NCBI GenBank assembly: GCA_047606825.1
Contig: JASGDY010000112.1
Span: 62,001 to 126,000, forward strand
DNA: 64,000 nt
DNA from: Rhizosphaericola sp047606825
GTDB taxonomy: Bacteria > Bacteroidota > Bacteroidia > Chitinophagales > Chitinophagaceae
Direction: 5' to 3'
Shown here: positions 17,449-26,890 of the stretch, piece by piece
Position numbering within the stretch: the stretch's first letter is position 1
How the letters are laid out: each line of letters starts with the position of its first letter
Position numbers and translations under genes: made by a program
The notes under the pieces: generated by a model
Told to the model about the DNA's origin: nothing
The model's input: the letters and a program-made list of their open reading frames with translations, nothing else
The model's database searches: none

Positions 17449-18960
17449 TTGAGCAAAATAAAACAGTTGGCAAGTCAGACGGTCTGGTATGGCGCCAGTA
17501 ATATTGTGGCTAGGCTGCTCAACTATTTGCTGACACCTTTTCTTACGAGGGTGCTACACACGCCAAAAGGTATCGTCGATTTTGGGGACTTTACTTTGCT
17601 GTATTCCTGCATTGCGATTCTCAACATTATCTATACGTATGGATTTGAAACGGCCTATTTCCGGTATTCCAACAAGCCGGAAGTAAACAAAGAGACGTTG
17701 CTGCGTACCACTTTTGGTTCTTTGGTATTGAGTACCATCGGGTTGAGTTTCTTGCTGATATTGCTGCGTTATCCGGTTAGCCGTTTCGTAGCGCAGGACG
17801 GACATCCGGAGTATATTGTACTGAGCGTTTTGATTATCGCGTTTGACACGTTGGCGGTTATTCCGTTTGCGCGGCTGCGTCAGGAAAACAAGCCTCGGAG
17901 GTATGCGTTCGTCAATGTATCGGGTGTATTGCTCAATATCGTGTTGACGTTTTTTTTTGCAGGTATTTTGCCTAAATGGGCTGCCAAAAGTCCGGATAGT
18001 TTCTGGGCGACATTTTTGTCCAGACATACAATGGTCGAGCTTTTGCTGTATGCCAATCTGGCTCAGGCAATATTTGCATTTTTGTTGCTCTATCCCCAAT
18101 GGTACAAGGTAGAGGTAAAAATCAACAAACCACTGTGGAGGGAACTGTTTATATACAGTAGTCCGATGATAGTTACGGGGCTGGGCGGTATGATTAACGA
18201 AACCATGGACAGGCTGATGCTTGTCAAGTGGATGCCCGGTGGTCTTGAACATGCTAAAATCGAACAGTCCATTTATTCCGCTAATTATAAATTGTCCATT
18301 ATTATTAGTTTGTTTATTCAGGCGTTCCGGATGGCGGCGGAGCCGTTCTTCTTTAGCCAGTCACAGGACAAGCAAGCACCGAAACTGTACGCTCGGGTCA
18401 TGAAATGGTTTGTCATCGTCGTCTGTTGCGCCTTTCTGATTACGGTTTTGTATATCGATATTTGGAAGATGATAGTCGGACCGTCGTATCGTTCGGGTTT
18501 GGGTGTCGTACCGATATTGCTGATGGCCAATATATTCTTGGGTATTTACTACAACCAGTCGGTGTGGTACAAACTTACCAACAAGATGCGTGCGGGGATG
18601 TATATCACGCTGATTGGCGCAGTGATTACGATCGTTGTCAACTATGTGTTTATCCCTAAGTTCGGCATGTATGCGAGTGCATGGGCAACGTTTACTTGTT
18701 ATGGCAGCATGATGGTGATTTCGTATCTGTGGGGACACCGGTATTTCACGATACCGTATAATGTGAAAAAAATATTGTCCTATTTAATCGTGATGTTGCT
18801 TTTGTTCTTTGTCCAAAAAGCCTTGATGTACTGGATTCCCAATACGGTTGTGCATCTCGTTACGGCGACATTGCTGATGGGCGTATTTCTGTTGTTGGTC
18901 GTATTTGCCGAAAGGAAAGAACTAAAATCTTTCCCCGTCATCGGGAAGTATATAAAATAA
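17449..18960 (+). CDS. Polysaccharide flippase-like membrane protein (MOP superfamily)
   Basis: 503 residues, about 14 hydrophobic segments, no signal peptide. The N-terminus KQLASQTVWYGASNIVARLL followed by LLTPFLTRVL is typical of Wzx/oligosaccharide flippases, which move lipid-linked sugars across the inner membrane. The start is TTG at 17449; no ATG fits without cutting the first helix. TATTTTTG at 17422-17429 could be its -7 box. It stands alone apart from kdsA downstream, which also serves envelope sugar synthesis. The transported lipid-linked sugar is not known. Confidence 0.88.
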   Translation: MSKIKQLASQTVWYGASNIVARLLNYLLTPFLTRVLHTPKGIVDFGDFTLLYSCIAILNIIYTYGFETAYFRYSNKPEVNKETLLRTTFGSLVLSTIGLSFLLILLRYPVSRFVAQDGHPEYIVLSVLIIAFDTLAVIPFARLRQENKPRRYAFVNVSGVLLNIVLTFFFAGILPKWAAKSPDSFWATFLSRHTMVELLLYANLAQAIFAFLLLYPQWYKVEVKINKPLWRELFIYSSPMIVTGLGGMINETMDRLMLVKWMPGGLEHAKIEQSIYSANYKLSIIISLFIQAFRMAAEPFFFSQSQDKQAPKLYARVMKWFVIVVCCAFLITVLYIDIWKMIVGPSYRSGLGVVPILLMANIFLGIYYNQSVWYKLTNKMRAGMYITLIGAVITIVVNYVFIPKFGMYASAWATFTCYGSMMVISYLWGHRYFTIPYNVKKILSYLIVMLLLFFVQKALMYWIPNTVVHLVTATLLMGVFLLLVVFAERKELKSFPVIGKYIK

Positions 18961-19047
18961 GTCAAAAACAAAAAGTTGTGGGAGACACGTATATAATAAT
19001 TTGTCCCAAGCTTTTGTTATCCATTTTCAAATTTTCAAATCAAAAAT

Positions 19048-19872
19048 ATGATTCCTTCTCATTTAAAAGAATTGTTCGCAAAGCAATCGTATGACGAAAA
19101 CAGTTTTTTCCTCATTGCCGGTCCTTGTGTCGTCGAAAGCGAGGATCTGATCAACGAAGTCGCGGACAGGGTCGCCACGATTTGCAAAAACCTCGGTATC
19201 CCCTACATATTTAAGGCAAGCTACCGCAAGGCCAACAGGACGAGCCTGAGTTCCTTCACCGGTATCGGTGACGAGAACGCTCTGGAAATGGTCAAAAGGG
19301 TAGGAGAGCGGTTAGGTTTACCGACTACGTCCGACATCCACGCGCATGAAGAAGCAGCAAGGGCTGCACAATATATTGACGTATTGCAGATACCGGCATT
19401 CCTGTGTCGCCAGACCGACTTGTTGGTTGCCGCCGCAGAGACGGGGAAAGTCGTCAATGTCAAAAAGGGACAGTTCGTAAGCGGTGCCGCGATGAAGTTT
19501 GCCGTGGAGAAAATCCAACATGCGGGGAACGGCAAAACGATGCTGACAGAGCGCGGGACGACTTTTGGCTATCAGGACCTGGTGGTTGATTACCGCAATG
19601 TCCCGATTATGCAGGAAATAGGTGTCCCCGTGATTATGGACTGCACGCACAGCCTGCAACAGCCCAACCAGACGAGCGGCGTGACAGGCGGCAACCCACA
19701 GCTCATCGAGACCATAGCCAAGGCTGCCGTAGCAACTGGCGCCGACGGTCTGTTTATCGAGACGCATCCCAATCCTGCCGTGGCATTGAGCGATGGTGCC
19801 AACATGCTCCAGCTGGACTATTTGGAACCCTTGCTGGAAAAGTTGTTGAGGGTGCGCAAGGCTGTGTTGTAG
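19048..19872 (+). CDS. kdsA: 3-deoxy-8-phosphooctulonate synthase (KDO-8-P synthase)
   Basis: Condenses phosphoenolpyruvate with arabinose-5-phosphate to KDO-8-phosphate, a lipopolysaccharide inner-core precursor. 274 residues, normal length. Motifs: LIAGPCVVES (N-terminal strand), FKASYRKANRTS (PEP-binding loop), QIPAFLCRQTDLL, NVKKGQFVS, LTERGTTFGYQDLVVDYR, MDCTHSLQQP and IETHPNPAVALSDG near the C-terminus. It follows the flippase gene by 87 bases. Cytosolic. Shows the cell makes LPS. Confidence 0.97.
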   Translation: MIPSHLKELFAKQSYDENSFFLIAGPCVVESEDLINEVADRVATICKNLGIPYIFKASYRKANRTSLSSFTGIGDENALEMVKRVGERLGLPTTSDIHAHEEAARAAQYIDVLQIPAFLCRQTDLLVAAAETGKVVNVKKGQFVSGAAMKFAVEKIQHAGNGKTMLTERGTTFGYQDLVVDYRNVPIMQEIGVPVIMDCTHSLQQPNQTSGVTGGNPQLIETIAKAAVATGADGLFIETHPNPAVALSDGANMLQLDYLEPLLEKLLRVRKAVL

Positions 19873-20336
19873 GGACACACGATTGAGGGTCTCAATAACG
19901 TACACGGTTGAGCGTCTCTACAATACGTTTGCCTTATTCTGAGATATATAATATATAGAAATATGCAGCGAAAATGAACATTTCTTTGTTTTTTGGGGGA
20001 ATCGGGGACCTTATGTTAAAGAATCCGAAGATTTAATTAATTTTTCTTCAAGAAAATGATTGTTTTTTTGATTTAAACTTTATATTGCACTTGTATATAG
20101 TTGTTCAATGGATGTATGTCGAAATACTTTTTAACACATATTGAGTTCCGGGTGGCAGCAGCCGCTGCGCCTCGTCAGGTGTGTTTCTTTAAGACATCAT
20201 CCTAAAGCAAATATGGTTTGTATTTTATTTTTTAGAAAAATAGTTGGTGGTATTAGGAAAGTTCTTAATTTGCCAATCAAACAAATAAAAAACTTTATTT
20301 ATTTCAAATTAACAAATCTCAAAAAACAATTGAATC
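19873..20336. other. 464-base gap before exbB
   Basis: No gene seen. The first 55 bases hold two imperfect tandem copies of a 25-base sequence (ACACGATTGAGGGTCTC... then ACACGGTTGAGCGTCTC...), related to the terminator stem after thyA. The rest is AT-rich and should carry the promoter of the exb/ton operon, which I could not place. Confidence 0.5.
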
Positions 20337-21212
20337 ATGGCTGAAATTAAACCAACGACTGCAGGTTCTGCAGCTCCAAAGAAACCAGCAGCATCTGCAA
20401 CTCAAGGTGGTGGCTCCTCCAATGCGATTTCCATCATTGCACCTATCATTTGTTTAGTTATAGGTTATTGCATTTGGCGTTTTATCATTGGTAGTCCTTC
20501 CAACTTCGCGCACCCCGATCCCGCAGGTGGGTTCTGGCCCAAACACAAAGAGCCTATTGGAGGTTTTGCCCGTATGTACGAAGGTGGTATCATCGTGCCT
20601 TTGCTGATTTCCCTGTTGTTGATTACCATTACATTTTCCATCGAGAGGGGATTGACTATCGTTAAGGCCAAAGGTACCGGCAATATAGGGTCATTCATCC
20701 GTCAGGTACAGTTTAACTTGGCTAACCGTGACGTTGACAAAGCCTTGGCACTTTGCGACAAGCAAAAAGGCTCTGTTGGCAATGTAATGAAATCCGGTCT
20801 TAAGAAGTACAAGGAGATGATTACCATCAGTGAACTGGACACCGAGCAGAAACTTGCAGCCATCCAAAAGGATATCGAGGAAGCTACCGCACTGGAATTA
20901 CCTATGTTGCAGAAAAATTTGATATTCATTTCTACTATCGCGTCCGTAGCTACGTTGTTTGGTCTGCTCGGAACGGTTATCGGGATGATTACCGCGTTCG
21001 CAGCACTTGGTGAAGGTGGCGGTGGTAGCAATGCGGGTGAACTGTCCAAAGGTATCTCCGAAGCCTTGTACAACACGGCGTTGGGTATCGGTACTTCGGC
21101 TTTTTCCATCATCATGTACAATATCTTCACCACCAAGATCGACCAGGTTACTTATGGTATCGATGAGTGCGGATTTACATTGGGACAGAGCTTCGCAGCT
21201 AACTATAAATAA
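20337..21212 (+). CDS. exbB: ExbB/TolQ-type proton channel protein
   Basis: 291 residues. After a Pro/Ala-rich N-terminus there is a first helix (about 30-48), a second at about 83-103 (GGIIVPLLISLLLITITFSIERG), a cytosolic domain, and two helices around 195-255 with LIFISTIASVATLFGLLGTVIGMITAF and GISEALYNTALGIGTSAFSII, the MotA_ExbB core. With ExbD it forms the proton-driven motor that energises TonB for outer-membrane receptors, here numerous. It has an extra N-terminal helix relative to E. coli ExbB, as is common in Bacteroidota. It opens an operon with two exbD genes and tonB. Confidence 0.94.
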   Translation: MAEIKPTTAGSAAPKKPAASATQGGGSSNAISIIAPIICLVIGYCIWRFIIGSPSNFAHPDPAGGFWPKHKEPIGGFARMYEGGIIVPLLISLLLITITFSIERGLTIVKAKGTGNIGSFIRQVQFNLANRDVDKALALCDKQKGSVGNVMKSGLKKYKEMITISELDTEQKLAAIQKDIEEATALELPMLQKNLIFISTIASVATLFGLLGTVIGMITAFAALGEGGGGSNAGELSKGISEALYNTALGIGTSAFSIIMYNIFTTKIDQVTYGIDECGFTLGQSFAANYK

Positions 21213-21285
21213 TAATTTTTTAAGCAATTTATGGAATTGGGTGCGATGTCGCATCTTAATGATATAAAGAATAAAAGTTTTAAGA

Positions 21286-21924
21286 ATGGCAAGACCCGTA
21301 ATCGGAAGAAAGACCCCCTCCATAGACATGACCGCCATGTGCGATGTGGCTTTCTTGTTACTTTCGTTCTTCATTCTTGCGACTAAGCTGAAACCTGACG
21401 AGGCGGTTCCGGTGACTACACCCAGCTCTGTTTCTACGCAGGCAGCTCCTGAAAAAGATGTCATCCAGGTTACGATCAACAAAGCCGGGAAAGTATTCTT
21501 AGCCATTCAGGACAAGGACAAGAAGCAGTCTATCATTGAGGATGTCAATACGTTGCGTAAGCTTGGTCTAACACCAGACGAGATTACCAAGTTGACCAAG
21601 CAGTCCTTGATAGCTGTGCCTTTGACCAACCTGAAGGAGCAGGCCGCAATGAATGACAAACAGCTCGATGAAAAAATGCCAGGGGTGGCTGTACATGATT
21701 CGGCCAACAATGACATGAAAACTTGGATGAGGGCCGTCAACGATACCTATATCGGGACGAAAAACAACATCGTCATCAAAGGTGACAATGTTGCCAAATA
21801 TCCCGAGTTTAGAAACGTCATAGACGCGATGAAGGCTAATGAGCTGTTCCAGTTCCAGCTGGTAACAAATCCTGAAGCTGTCCCCGCAGGTACATTGCTC
21901 TGGGAAGCAAACAAAGGAAAATAA
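21286..21924 (+). CDS. exbD: ExbD-type biopolymer transporter, first copy
   Basis: 212 residues. A short basic N-terminus with IDMTAMCDVAFLLLSFFILATK (about 13-34) is the single ExbD helix and contains the conserved membrane Asp (CDVAFLLL) that carries protons. The periplasmic part is longer than in E. coli ExbD (about 140 residues). It lies 73 bases after exbB and 46 before the second exbD. The two copies may form a mixed dimer in the motor. Confidence 0.92.
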   Translation: MARPVIGRKTPSIDMTAMCDVAFLLLSFFILATKLKPDEAVPVTTPSSVSTQAAPEKDVIQVTINKAGKVFLAIQDKDKKQSIIEDVNTLRKLGLTPDEITKLTKQSLIAVPLTNLKEQAAMNDKQLDEKMPGVAVHDSANNDMKTWMRAVNDTYIGTKNNIVIKGDNVAKYPEFRNVIDAMKANELFQFQLVTNPEAVPAGTLLWEANKGK

Positions 21925-21970
21925 GAACAATTAAACCTATTTAAATAATTTTTAAAACAAGGGAAAAGCT

Positions 21971-22504
21971 ATGGCAGACGTAGATTTGGGTAGTGACAGT
22001 GGCCATGGGAAGAAGGGTCCAGGGGTCAAGAAAGCGAAAAAGCTTTCTACCAGAGTAGACTTGACCCCAATGGTGGACTTAGGATTTCTTCTGTTGACTT
22101 TCTTCGTGTTCTCCTCCACGCTGAGCCAGCCTACATCCATGCACTTGACAATGCCGGATGACAGGCAGGACGACAAGCAGGATCAGAACCAGGCAAAGGC
22201 CTCCGGTGCCCTTACCATCATATTGGGAAAAGACAACAGTGTTTTCTTTTATGAAGGTGAGCCCAATCCAACTGGAGCCAACTGGAAAGAAAGTAGCCTG
22301 TCCGACATAAGAGGCGAGATTGTCAAAAAGAAGCAGTCCACGGCTTCAGACGATTTCGTTGTTGTTATCATGCCTGGTGACAACAGTACATACGAAAACG
22401 TGGTAAGTATTTTGGATGAGATGAAAATCAGTATAGTTGAACGTTATGCGCTTGTCAATATTGATGAGGCGACAGCCAAAGTTTTGGCCTCAAAAGGTAA
22501 ATAA
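21971..22504 (+). CDS. exbD: ExbD-type biopolymer transporter, second copy
   Basis: 177 residues. The membrane helix is VDLTPMVDLGFLLLTFFVFS with the proton-carrying Asp in the conserved place. It differs clearly from the first copy in its periplasmic domain, which ends EATAKVLASKGK. The N-terminus is rich in Gly, Lys and Asp. Spacing in the operon is short (46 and 38 bases). Paired exbD genes are a regular feature of this operon type in Bacteroidota. Confidence 0.92.
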   Translation: MADVDLGSDSGHGKKGPGVKKAKKLSTRVDLTPMVDLGFLLLTFFVFSSTLSQPTSMHLTMPDDRQDDKQDQNQAKASGALTIILGKDNSVFFYEGEPNPTGANWKESSLSDIRGEIVKKKQSTASDDFVVVIMPGDNSTYENVVSILDEMKISIVERYALVNIDEATAKVLASKGK

Positions 22505-22542
22505 AGCAATTGTCCCAAAAGACTATGACCTCAAATTTTTAA

Positions 22543-23424
22543 ATGATGGATGCAAATAAAATTTTAAAATCAGACTGGCTGGACCTTCTTTTTGATGGTC
22601 GTAACAAAGCGTATGGGGCTTACCAGTTGAGGCGTACCTACACTAAGCGTGTGGTGACGGCGTTGCTCGTGGTGGTCGCTTTATTGCTGGTGGTTTTTGG
22701 TAGCAGTGCCATTATCAACGGCACTAAGAAACACAAGAATCAGGTTCTGGTGACGGACGTTAAACTTTCCAATGTCAATATCCCCAAACCACCTCCTGAA
22801 CCTAAAAAACCAGAGCCCAAGCCTGCTCCGACCAAGAAAAATCCGGATCCGATTAAACTGGAAGTGAAGAAAGTAACACCTCCTAAAATCGTACCTGACA
22901 ATGTCTACAAGGAAGAGAACAAGGTAAAGAAGGTTGAAGAGATTGTGGATACCAAGATTGGTACTTTTGACCAGAAAGGTTTGAAAACCGATGTCGTCGC
23001 TCCTCCCGTGAAGGTAGAAGGTCCTGGTGGTTCTGGTTTCGGACGTCCCGACGTAGGCGAAGGTACCGGTCAGGGCAAGGGCGAGGATGATAACAAGGAA
23101 TATACCAATGTCCAGAAAGAAGCACAGTATCCTGGTGGTCCTGGTGCTTGGAAGAACTATTTGACAAGGAGTTTGCGTTCTGATGTGCCGACCGAGAATG
23201 GTGCTCCTTCAGGCAGAAACTATACTGTCATCGTATCGTTCCTGGTGGGTAAGGACGGTGTCGTTTCTCAGGTAAAAGCCGAAAATGATCCCGGTTATGG
23301 CACGGCACAGGAAGCTGTACGCGTAATCCAGAGAAGTGGTAAATGGACGCCTGCCGTGCAGAACGGAAGAAACGTTGTTTACCGTCAACGTCAACAGATT
23401 ACGTTCCAGGTAACTGAAGAATAG
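22543..23424 (+). CDS. tonB: TonB energy transducer, first copy
   Basis: 293 residues. N-terminal cytosolic stretch with the run LLFDGRNKAYGAYQLRRTY, then a membrane helix (about 43-62), a Pro/Lys-rich periplasmic spacer (IPKPPPEPKKPEPKP, about 85-110), a Gly-rich linker, and a C-terminal TonB domain (VSFLVGKDGVVSQVKAENDP, about 228-290). It carries energy from the ExbBD motor to TonB boxes of outer-membrane receptors such as the SusC-like protein in this window. Last gene before a strong terminator. Confidence 0.93.
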   Translation: MMDANKILKSDWLDLLFDGRNKAYGAYQLRRTYTKRVVTALLVVVALLLVVFGSSAIINGTKKHKNQVLVTDVKLSNVNIPKPPPEPKKPEPKPAPTKKNPDPIKLEVKKVTPPKIVPDNVYKEENKVKKVEEIVDTKIGTFDQKGLKTDVVAPPVKVEGPGGSGFGRPDVGEGTGQGKGEDDNKEYTNVQKEAQYPGGPGAWKNYLTRSLRSDVPTENGAPSGRNYTVIVSFLVGKDGVVSQVKAENDPGYGTAQEAVRVIQRSGKWTPAVQNGRNVVYRQRQQITFQVTEE

Positions 23425-23574
23425 GGGAGAGAACCAAGTCAAACCGTAAAGAGTCAAAACCAAGACAGAACTTCTTAATTTGTCAGAGCGTAGAAGATTT
23501 GGCGTACAAAATGTCATTTTACGGTTGACATAGAATGGTATTATTTTATTAGATTTGGTTATATTTGGTCAATA

Positions 23575-23619
23575 AAGAGCCGTGTAAGGAGTTTCACTTA
23601 CACGGCTCTTTATTTTTAT
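23575..23619 (+). terminator. Intrinsic terminator between the two tonB genes
   Basis: Stem of 14 bp (23575-23588 with 23597-23610), 8-base loop, then TATTTTTATT. It should end the exbB-exbD-exbD-tonB transcript and leave the second tonB under its own control. Confidence 0.88.
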
Positions 23620-23654
23620 TTTATATTGCAGGGTAAAAAAGGGCGATTAGAGAA

Positions 23655-24488
23655 GTGCAATCAGACAAGGAAAATATGGACTGGGACGATATTGTTTTCG
23701 AACACCGGAACAAGGAATATGGTGCCTATCTTATCCGTAAGGGCTATAGGAAACGTTTTGCATGGTCGTTGGTTATTGCTGTTGTTTTTGTTTCGCTGTT
23801 GGCTATTGTTCTTGATATGGGAAAAGCTGATTTTATTCCGCCGCCGCCGCCGAAACAAAAAAACATAAATGTCCATATCCGCGAATTTCAAATGCCCAGA
23901 ATGCCCAAGGACAGGAAGGAACCCACACCTTCCAAACAAAAGGAAACGGTCAAGTCAAAAGCCTCCAAGATTGAACACGAACCTACCATTACAGACAATG
24001 TCCAAAAGGAAAACAATCGTGTGACCGTACGTCCGGTTGTGTCTGACAATCTGGCTATCGATGATGTAGATGCACCCGATATAGATGTAAAACCTTTCGT
24101 AAAGCCTGAAAAACAGGAAAAAAAAGAACTTCCGATGGCTCCAGTCGAGGATATTACAGAAAAGGTGGCCAGTACCAAAGTACAATCATTGCCGCATTAT
24201 CCCGGCGGTGATTCTGCATGGTACCAATATCTCCGCAAAAATCTCAATATCAATACGGTCTTGCGTAACAGAGCGATGCCATCCGCCTATACTGCCATTG
24301 TCGCCTTTATTGTCCATCCGGATAGCACAACGTCCGACTTCAGGATTGTAAAAGATCCGGGTTTTGGTACCGGAGCGGAAGCACTGCGGGTCATACGCCA
24401 AAGTGGCAAATGGATTCCTGGTATGAAAGACGGTAAACCTGTTACCTTTGCACAGTTGCAGACTGTTGTTTTTAAAGTCAACGATTGA
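23655..24488 (+). CDS. TonB energy transducer, second copy
   Basis: 277 residues if started at the GTG at 23655, which aligns the N-terminus with the first TonB (DWDDIVFEHRNKEYGAYLIRKGY); an ATG at 23676 is the alternative. It has one membrane helix (about 38-56), a Pro run IPPPPPKQK, a Lys/Pro-rich spacer and a C-terminal TonB fold (IVAFIVHPDSTTSDFRIVKD ... AEALRVIRQSGKWIPG). It is a diverged duplicate of the upstream tonB, in a separate transcription unit. It may serve a different receptor group. Confidence 0.9.
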   Translation: MQSDKENMDWDDIVFEHRNKEYGAYLIRKGYRKRFAWSLVIAVVFVSLLAIVLDMGKADFIPPPPPKQKNINVHIREFQMPRMPKDRKEPTPSKQKETVKSKASKIEHEPTITDNVQKENNRVTVRPVVSDNLAIDDVDAPDIDVKPFVKPEKQEKKELPMAPVEDITEKVASTKVQSLPHYPGGDSAWYQYLRKNLNINTVLRNRAMPSAYTAIVAFIVHPDSTTSDFRIVKDPGFGTGAEALRVIRQSGKWIPGMKDGKPVTFAQLQTVVFKVND

Positions 24489-24541
24489 CCCAGCTTTTCC
24501 GCGATATAGGATGTTTTTATTTTACTTTTTTACTTGCAACT

Positions 24542-25912
24542 ATGTCTGTACTTTCAGATTTTCAGGATACGATATATGCGTTGGCAACTCCGCCCGGCGT
24601 TGGTGCACTTGGTGTCATCAGGGTCAGTGGACTAGATGCTATTAAAGTCGTCAACGAAATATTTCCGTCGAAGGACTTGAGCCAACAAAAAGGACGGACA
24701 ATCCATATTGGTTTTTTGGTTCATAACGGCATTACGTTGGATGAAGTGGTGTTGTCCTTGTTTAAGAACCCGCATTCCTACACAGGAGAAGATATTGTGG
24801 AAATATCCTGCCATGGTTCGGCATACATTCAGGCTTCCGTCATGGATGCGCTGTCACAGCATGGCGCGAGGTTGGCAAAGGCTGGGGAATTTACCCAAAG
24901 AGCTTTCCTGAACGGTAAGATGGATCTTGCCCAGGCGGAATCCGTTGCCGACATGATTGCCGCCAATTCCCTCGCCGCACAGCAGGCAGCCTTGCACCAG
25001 TTGAAAGGTGCGTTTTCGCAGGATTTAAAGTCTTTGAGGACGGAACTTATCAATTTTGCGGCACTTATTGAGCTAGAACTTGATTTTTCACAGGAGGATG
25101 TCGAATTTGCTGACAGGACGGCATTGGTGCAGCTTATTGACAAACTGTATTTTTCAACCCAGTCCTTGCTGGACAGTTTCCGCTTGGGCAATGTCGTCAA
25201 AAATGGTGTTTCCGTCGCCATCGTCGGAAAACCTAATGCCGGAAAGTCAACGCTTCTCAATGCGTTGCTCAATGAAGAACGTGCCATCGTCAGCGACATT
25301 GCGGGGACAACGCGTGACACAATCGAGGAAACGTTGAACATCAATGGGCTTCTGTTTCGGTTGATCGATACGGCTGGGATACGCACCGATACATCGGATG
25401 CGATTGAGGCGATTGGCGTTGCCAAAAGCCTGGAAAAGATAAAAGAGGCCGACATTGTCGTGTATCTTTTCGATGCAGGTACCGAATCCGAAAATGACAT
25501 CCAGAATCTATTGGCTGGCCATTTGAAAGAAGCCAAGCAGCTGCTCTTGGTGGCGAACAAGACAGATTTAATATCCGGTTTTCATTTGGATGGTTGGGAG
25601 TTTATTTCCGTCTCCGCCAAAGAGAAGGAAGGTATCGACATATTCAAGCAGTCTTTGTACGACAAGATGGTTAGCGGAGCATTGGACTACGAAAATTCCA
25701 TCGTCACCAATGCCCGGCATAAGAATGCCCTACAAAAAGTCCTGGAATCCTTGCAGGACATTAAACAGGGAATGGATGCCGGGCTGTCGGGCGACCTACT
25801 GGTCCCGGACATCCGCAAATGCCTACACTATCTCGGAGAGATAACAGGCGAGATAGAGGTTGACAGGGATATATTGGGTGCTGTGTTTGGTCAATTCTGC
25901 GTCGGGAAATGA
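24542..25912 (+). CDS. mnmE: tRNA modification GTPase MnmE
   Basis: With MnmG it makes the cmnm5 modification of the wobble U in some tRNAs. The ATG at 24542 gives 456 residues, normal size. N-terminal folate-binding domain (TIYALATPPGVGALGVIRVSG), helical domain, then an inserted G domain: GKPNAGKST (229-237), TTRDT (switch), DTAG (276-279) and NKTD (about 340). The C-terminus ends FCVGK, with the cysteine near the active site. The frame is also open 57 bases upstream into the tonB stop, but that start would add residues absent from the family. Confidence 0.97.
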   Translation: MSVLSDFQDTIYALATPPGVGALGVIRVSGLDAIKVVNEIFPSKDLSQQKGRTIHIGFLVHNGITLDEVVLSLFKNPHSYTGEDIVEISCHGSAYIQASVMDALSQHGARLAKAGEFTQRAFLNGKMDLAQAESVADMIAANSLAAQQAALHQLKGAFSQDLKSLRTELINFAALIELELDFSQEDVEFADRTALVQLIDKLYFSTQSLLDSFRLGNVVKNGVSVAIVGKPNAGKSTLLNALLNEERAIVSDIAGTTRDTIEETLNINGLLFRLIDTAGIRTDTSDAIEAIGVAKSLEKIKEADIVVYLFDAGTESENDIQNLLAGHLKEAKQLLLVANKTDLISGFHLDGWEFISVSAKEKEGIDIFKQSLYDKMVSGALDYENSIVTNARHKNALQKVLESLQDIKQGMDAGLSGDLLVPDIRKCLHYLGEITGEIEVDRDILGAVFGQFCVGK

Positions 25913-26066
25913 CTATATAAATAGTTATAAAGTTCCATAAGAATTAATTGTTAAAGTTATGGAATTCAAGGCATTGTAACTTTTTTTATGCCCAAATGCC
26001 TTTGCTTATTTGGGTATTTTTGTGCTGGATTTATACCTTGGTATATTTTTAACTATATAAATAGTT
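25912..26066. repeat. 15 bp direct repeats upstream of the AbiE locus
   Basis: ACTATATAAATAGTT occurs at 25912-25926, just over the mnmE stop, and again at 26052-26066. The sequence is itself nearly palindromic. It may be a regulatory or recombination site; no third copy was seen after the toxin gene. Confidence 0.5.
25991..26021 (+). terminator. Terminator after mnmE
   Basis: Stem CCCAAAT / ATTTGGG (25991-25997 with 26008-26014) followed by TATTTTTG. Confidence 0.55.
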
Positions 26067-26164
26067 GTACATCGGGAGAAATTGGCGGTATACTTTGGTA
26101 TAGAATGGGTCAAAAATGACTAGTAGTACTCTACATTGAAATACGCATTGAATCAATAAGTTAT

Positions 26165-26205
26165 GAGAGCTGAAAATCTGAAACATTTTTTCAGATGCGG
26201 CTCTC
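26165..26205. other. Two-step hairpin upstream of abiEi
   Basis: GAGAGC (26165-26170) pairs with GCTCTC (26200-26205), and inside it ATCTGAA (26176-26182) with TTCAGAT (26190-26196). No T run follows, so it may be a processing or regulatory structure rather than a terminator. Confidence 0.4.
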
Positions 26206-26234
26206 CAAAAGTTTACAATATTGATTTTGTTTCT

Positions 26235-26254
26235 TAAATTTGCTAATTATAGCA
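26235..26254 (+). promoter_or_regulatory. -7 box and palindrome of the AbiE operon
   Basis: TAAATTTG (26235-26242) matches TAnnTTTG. It overlaps the palindrome TGCTA-ATTA-TAGCA (26241-26254), which ends 3 bases before the abiEi ATG. AbiEi antitoxins repress their own promoter through inverted repeats, so this is a good operator candidate. Confidence 0.45.
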
Positions 26255-26257
26255 AAA

Positions 26258-26890
26258 ATGAGAAATAGAATTAATTATATTGATTTTCAAGATGGCATGA
26301 TTAAGTTCGGCGTATTCCAACTTTCTGATGTATTGAAGAGCTATCCTCATTTTGATTCCAAAAGGCTAAATGAATGGCAACAAAAAGGGTATATAACTAA
26401 GTTGATTAACGGAAGGTATATTTTCAATTCAATTCTTGTTGATGAATCTGTGTTGTTTCAAATGGCAAATATTTTGTTGCATCCTTCCTATGTGTCTTTA
26501 GAATCTGCATTATCTTATTATCATTTCATCCCAGAACAGAGTTTTTCGGTAACGTCCATTACTACCCAAAAAACCAAAAGCTATACAACGCCAAAAGGCA
26601 ACTTTAACTACCAGTCGGTCAAAGAGCCCTTGTATTTTGGCTATAAGGTTTTGCAGACATCAAGCAGACCGATTCTTATAGCAGAACCTGAAAAGGCGAT
26701 ATTGGATTTATTGTATTTGCAATCCAACCTTAACAATAAAGAGGCATTAGAAGCCTTGAGATTGAATAATGAGGAATTAAAAACATTGGATTATCAAAAA
26801 ATGGGAACGTATTTGAAACTATTTGATAGTTCTGCTTTGGTTGAACGTTTCCAAATTTTTAAAGAAGTGACGAATGTTGGTACTGTCTGA
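26258..26890 (+). CDS. AbiEi-type antitoxin of a type IV toxin-antitoxin pair
   Basis: 210 residues from the ATG at 26258 (a TTG 18 bases upstream is possible). The N-terminal 60 residues look like a winged helix (FQLSDVLKSYPHFDSKRLNEW, then KGYITKLINGRYIF), the DNA-binding part of this family. The rest contains YVSLESALSYYHFIPEQ and AEPEKAILDLLYL, both typical of AbiEi-like antitoxins. It overlaps the toxin gene by 17 bases, the usual tight arrangement. AbiE systems can abort phage infection. Low G+C compared with mnmE suggests acquisition. Confidence 0.88.
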   Translation: MRNRINYIDFQDGMIKFGVFQLSDVLKSYPHFDSKRLNEWQQKGYITKLINGRYIFNSILVDESVLFQMANILLHPSYVSLESALSYYHFIPEQSFSVTSITTQKTKSYTTPKGNFNYQSVKEPLYFGYKVLQTSSRPILIAEPEKAILDLLYLQSNLNNKEALEALRLNNEELKTLDYQKMGTYLKLFDSSALVERFQIFKEVTNVGTV

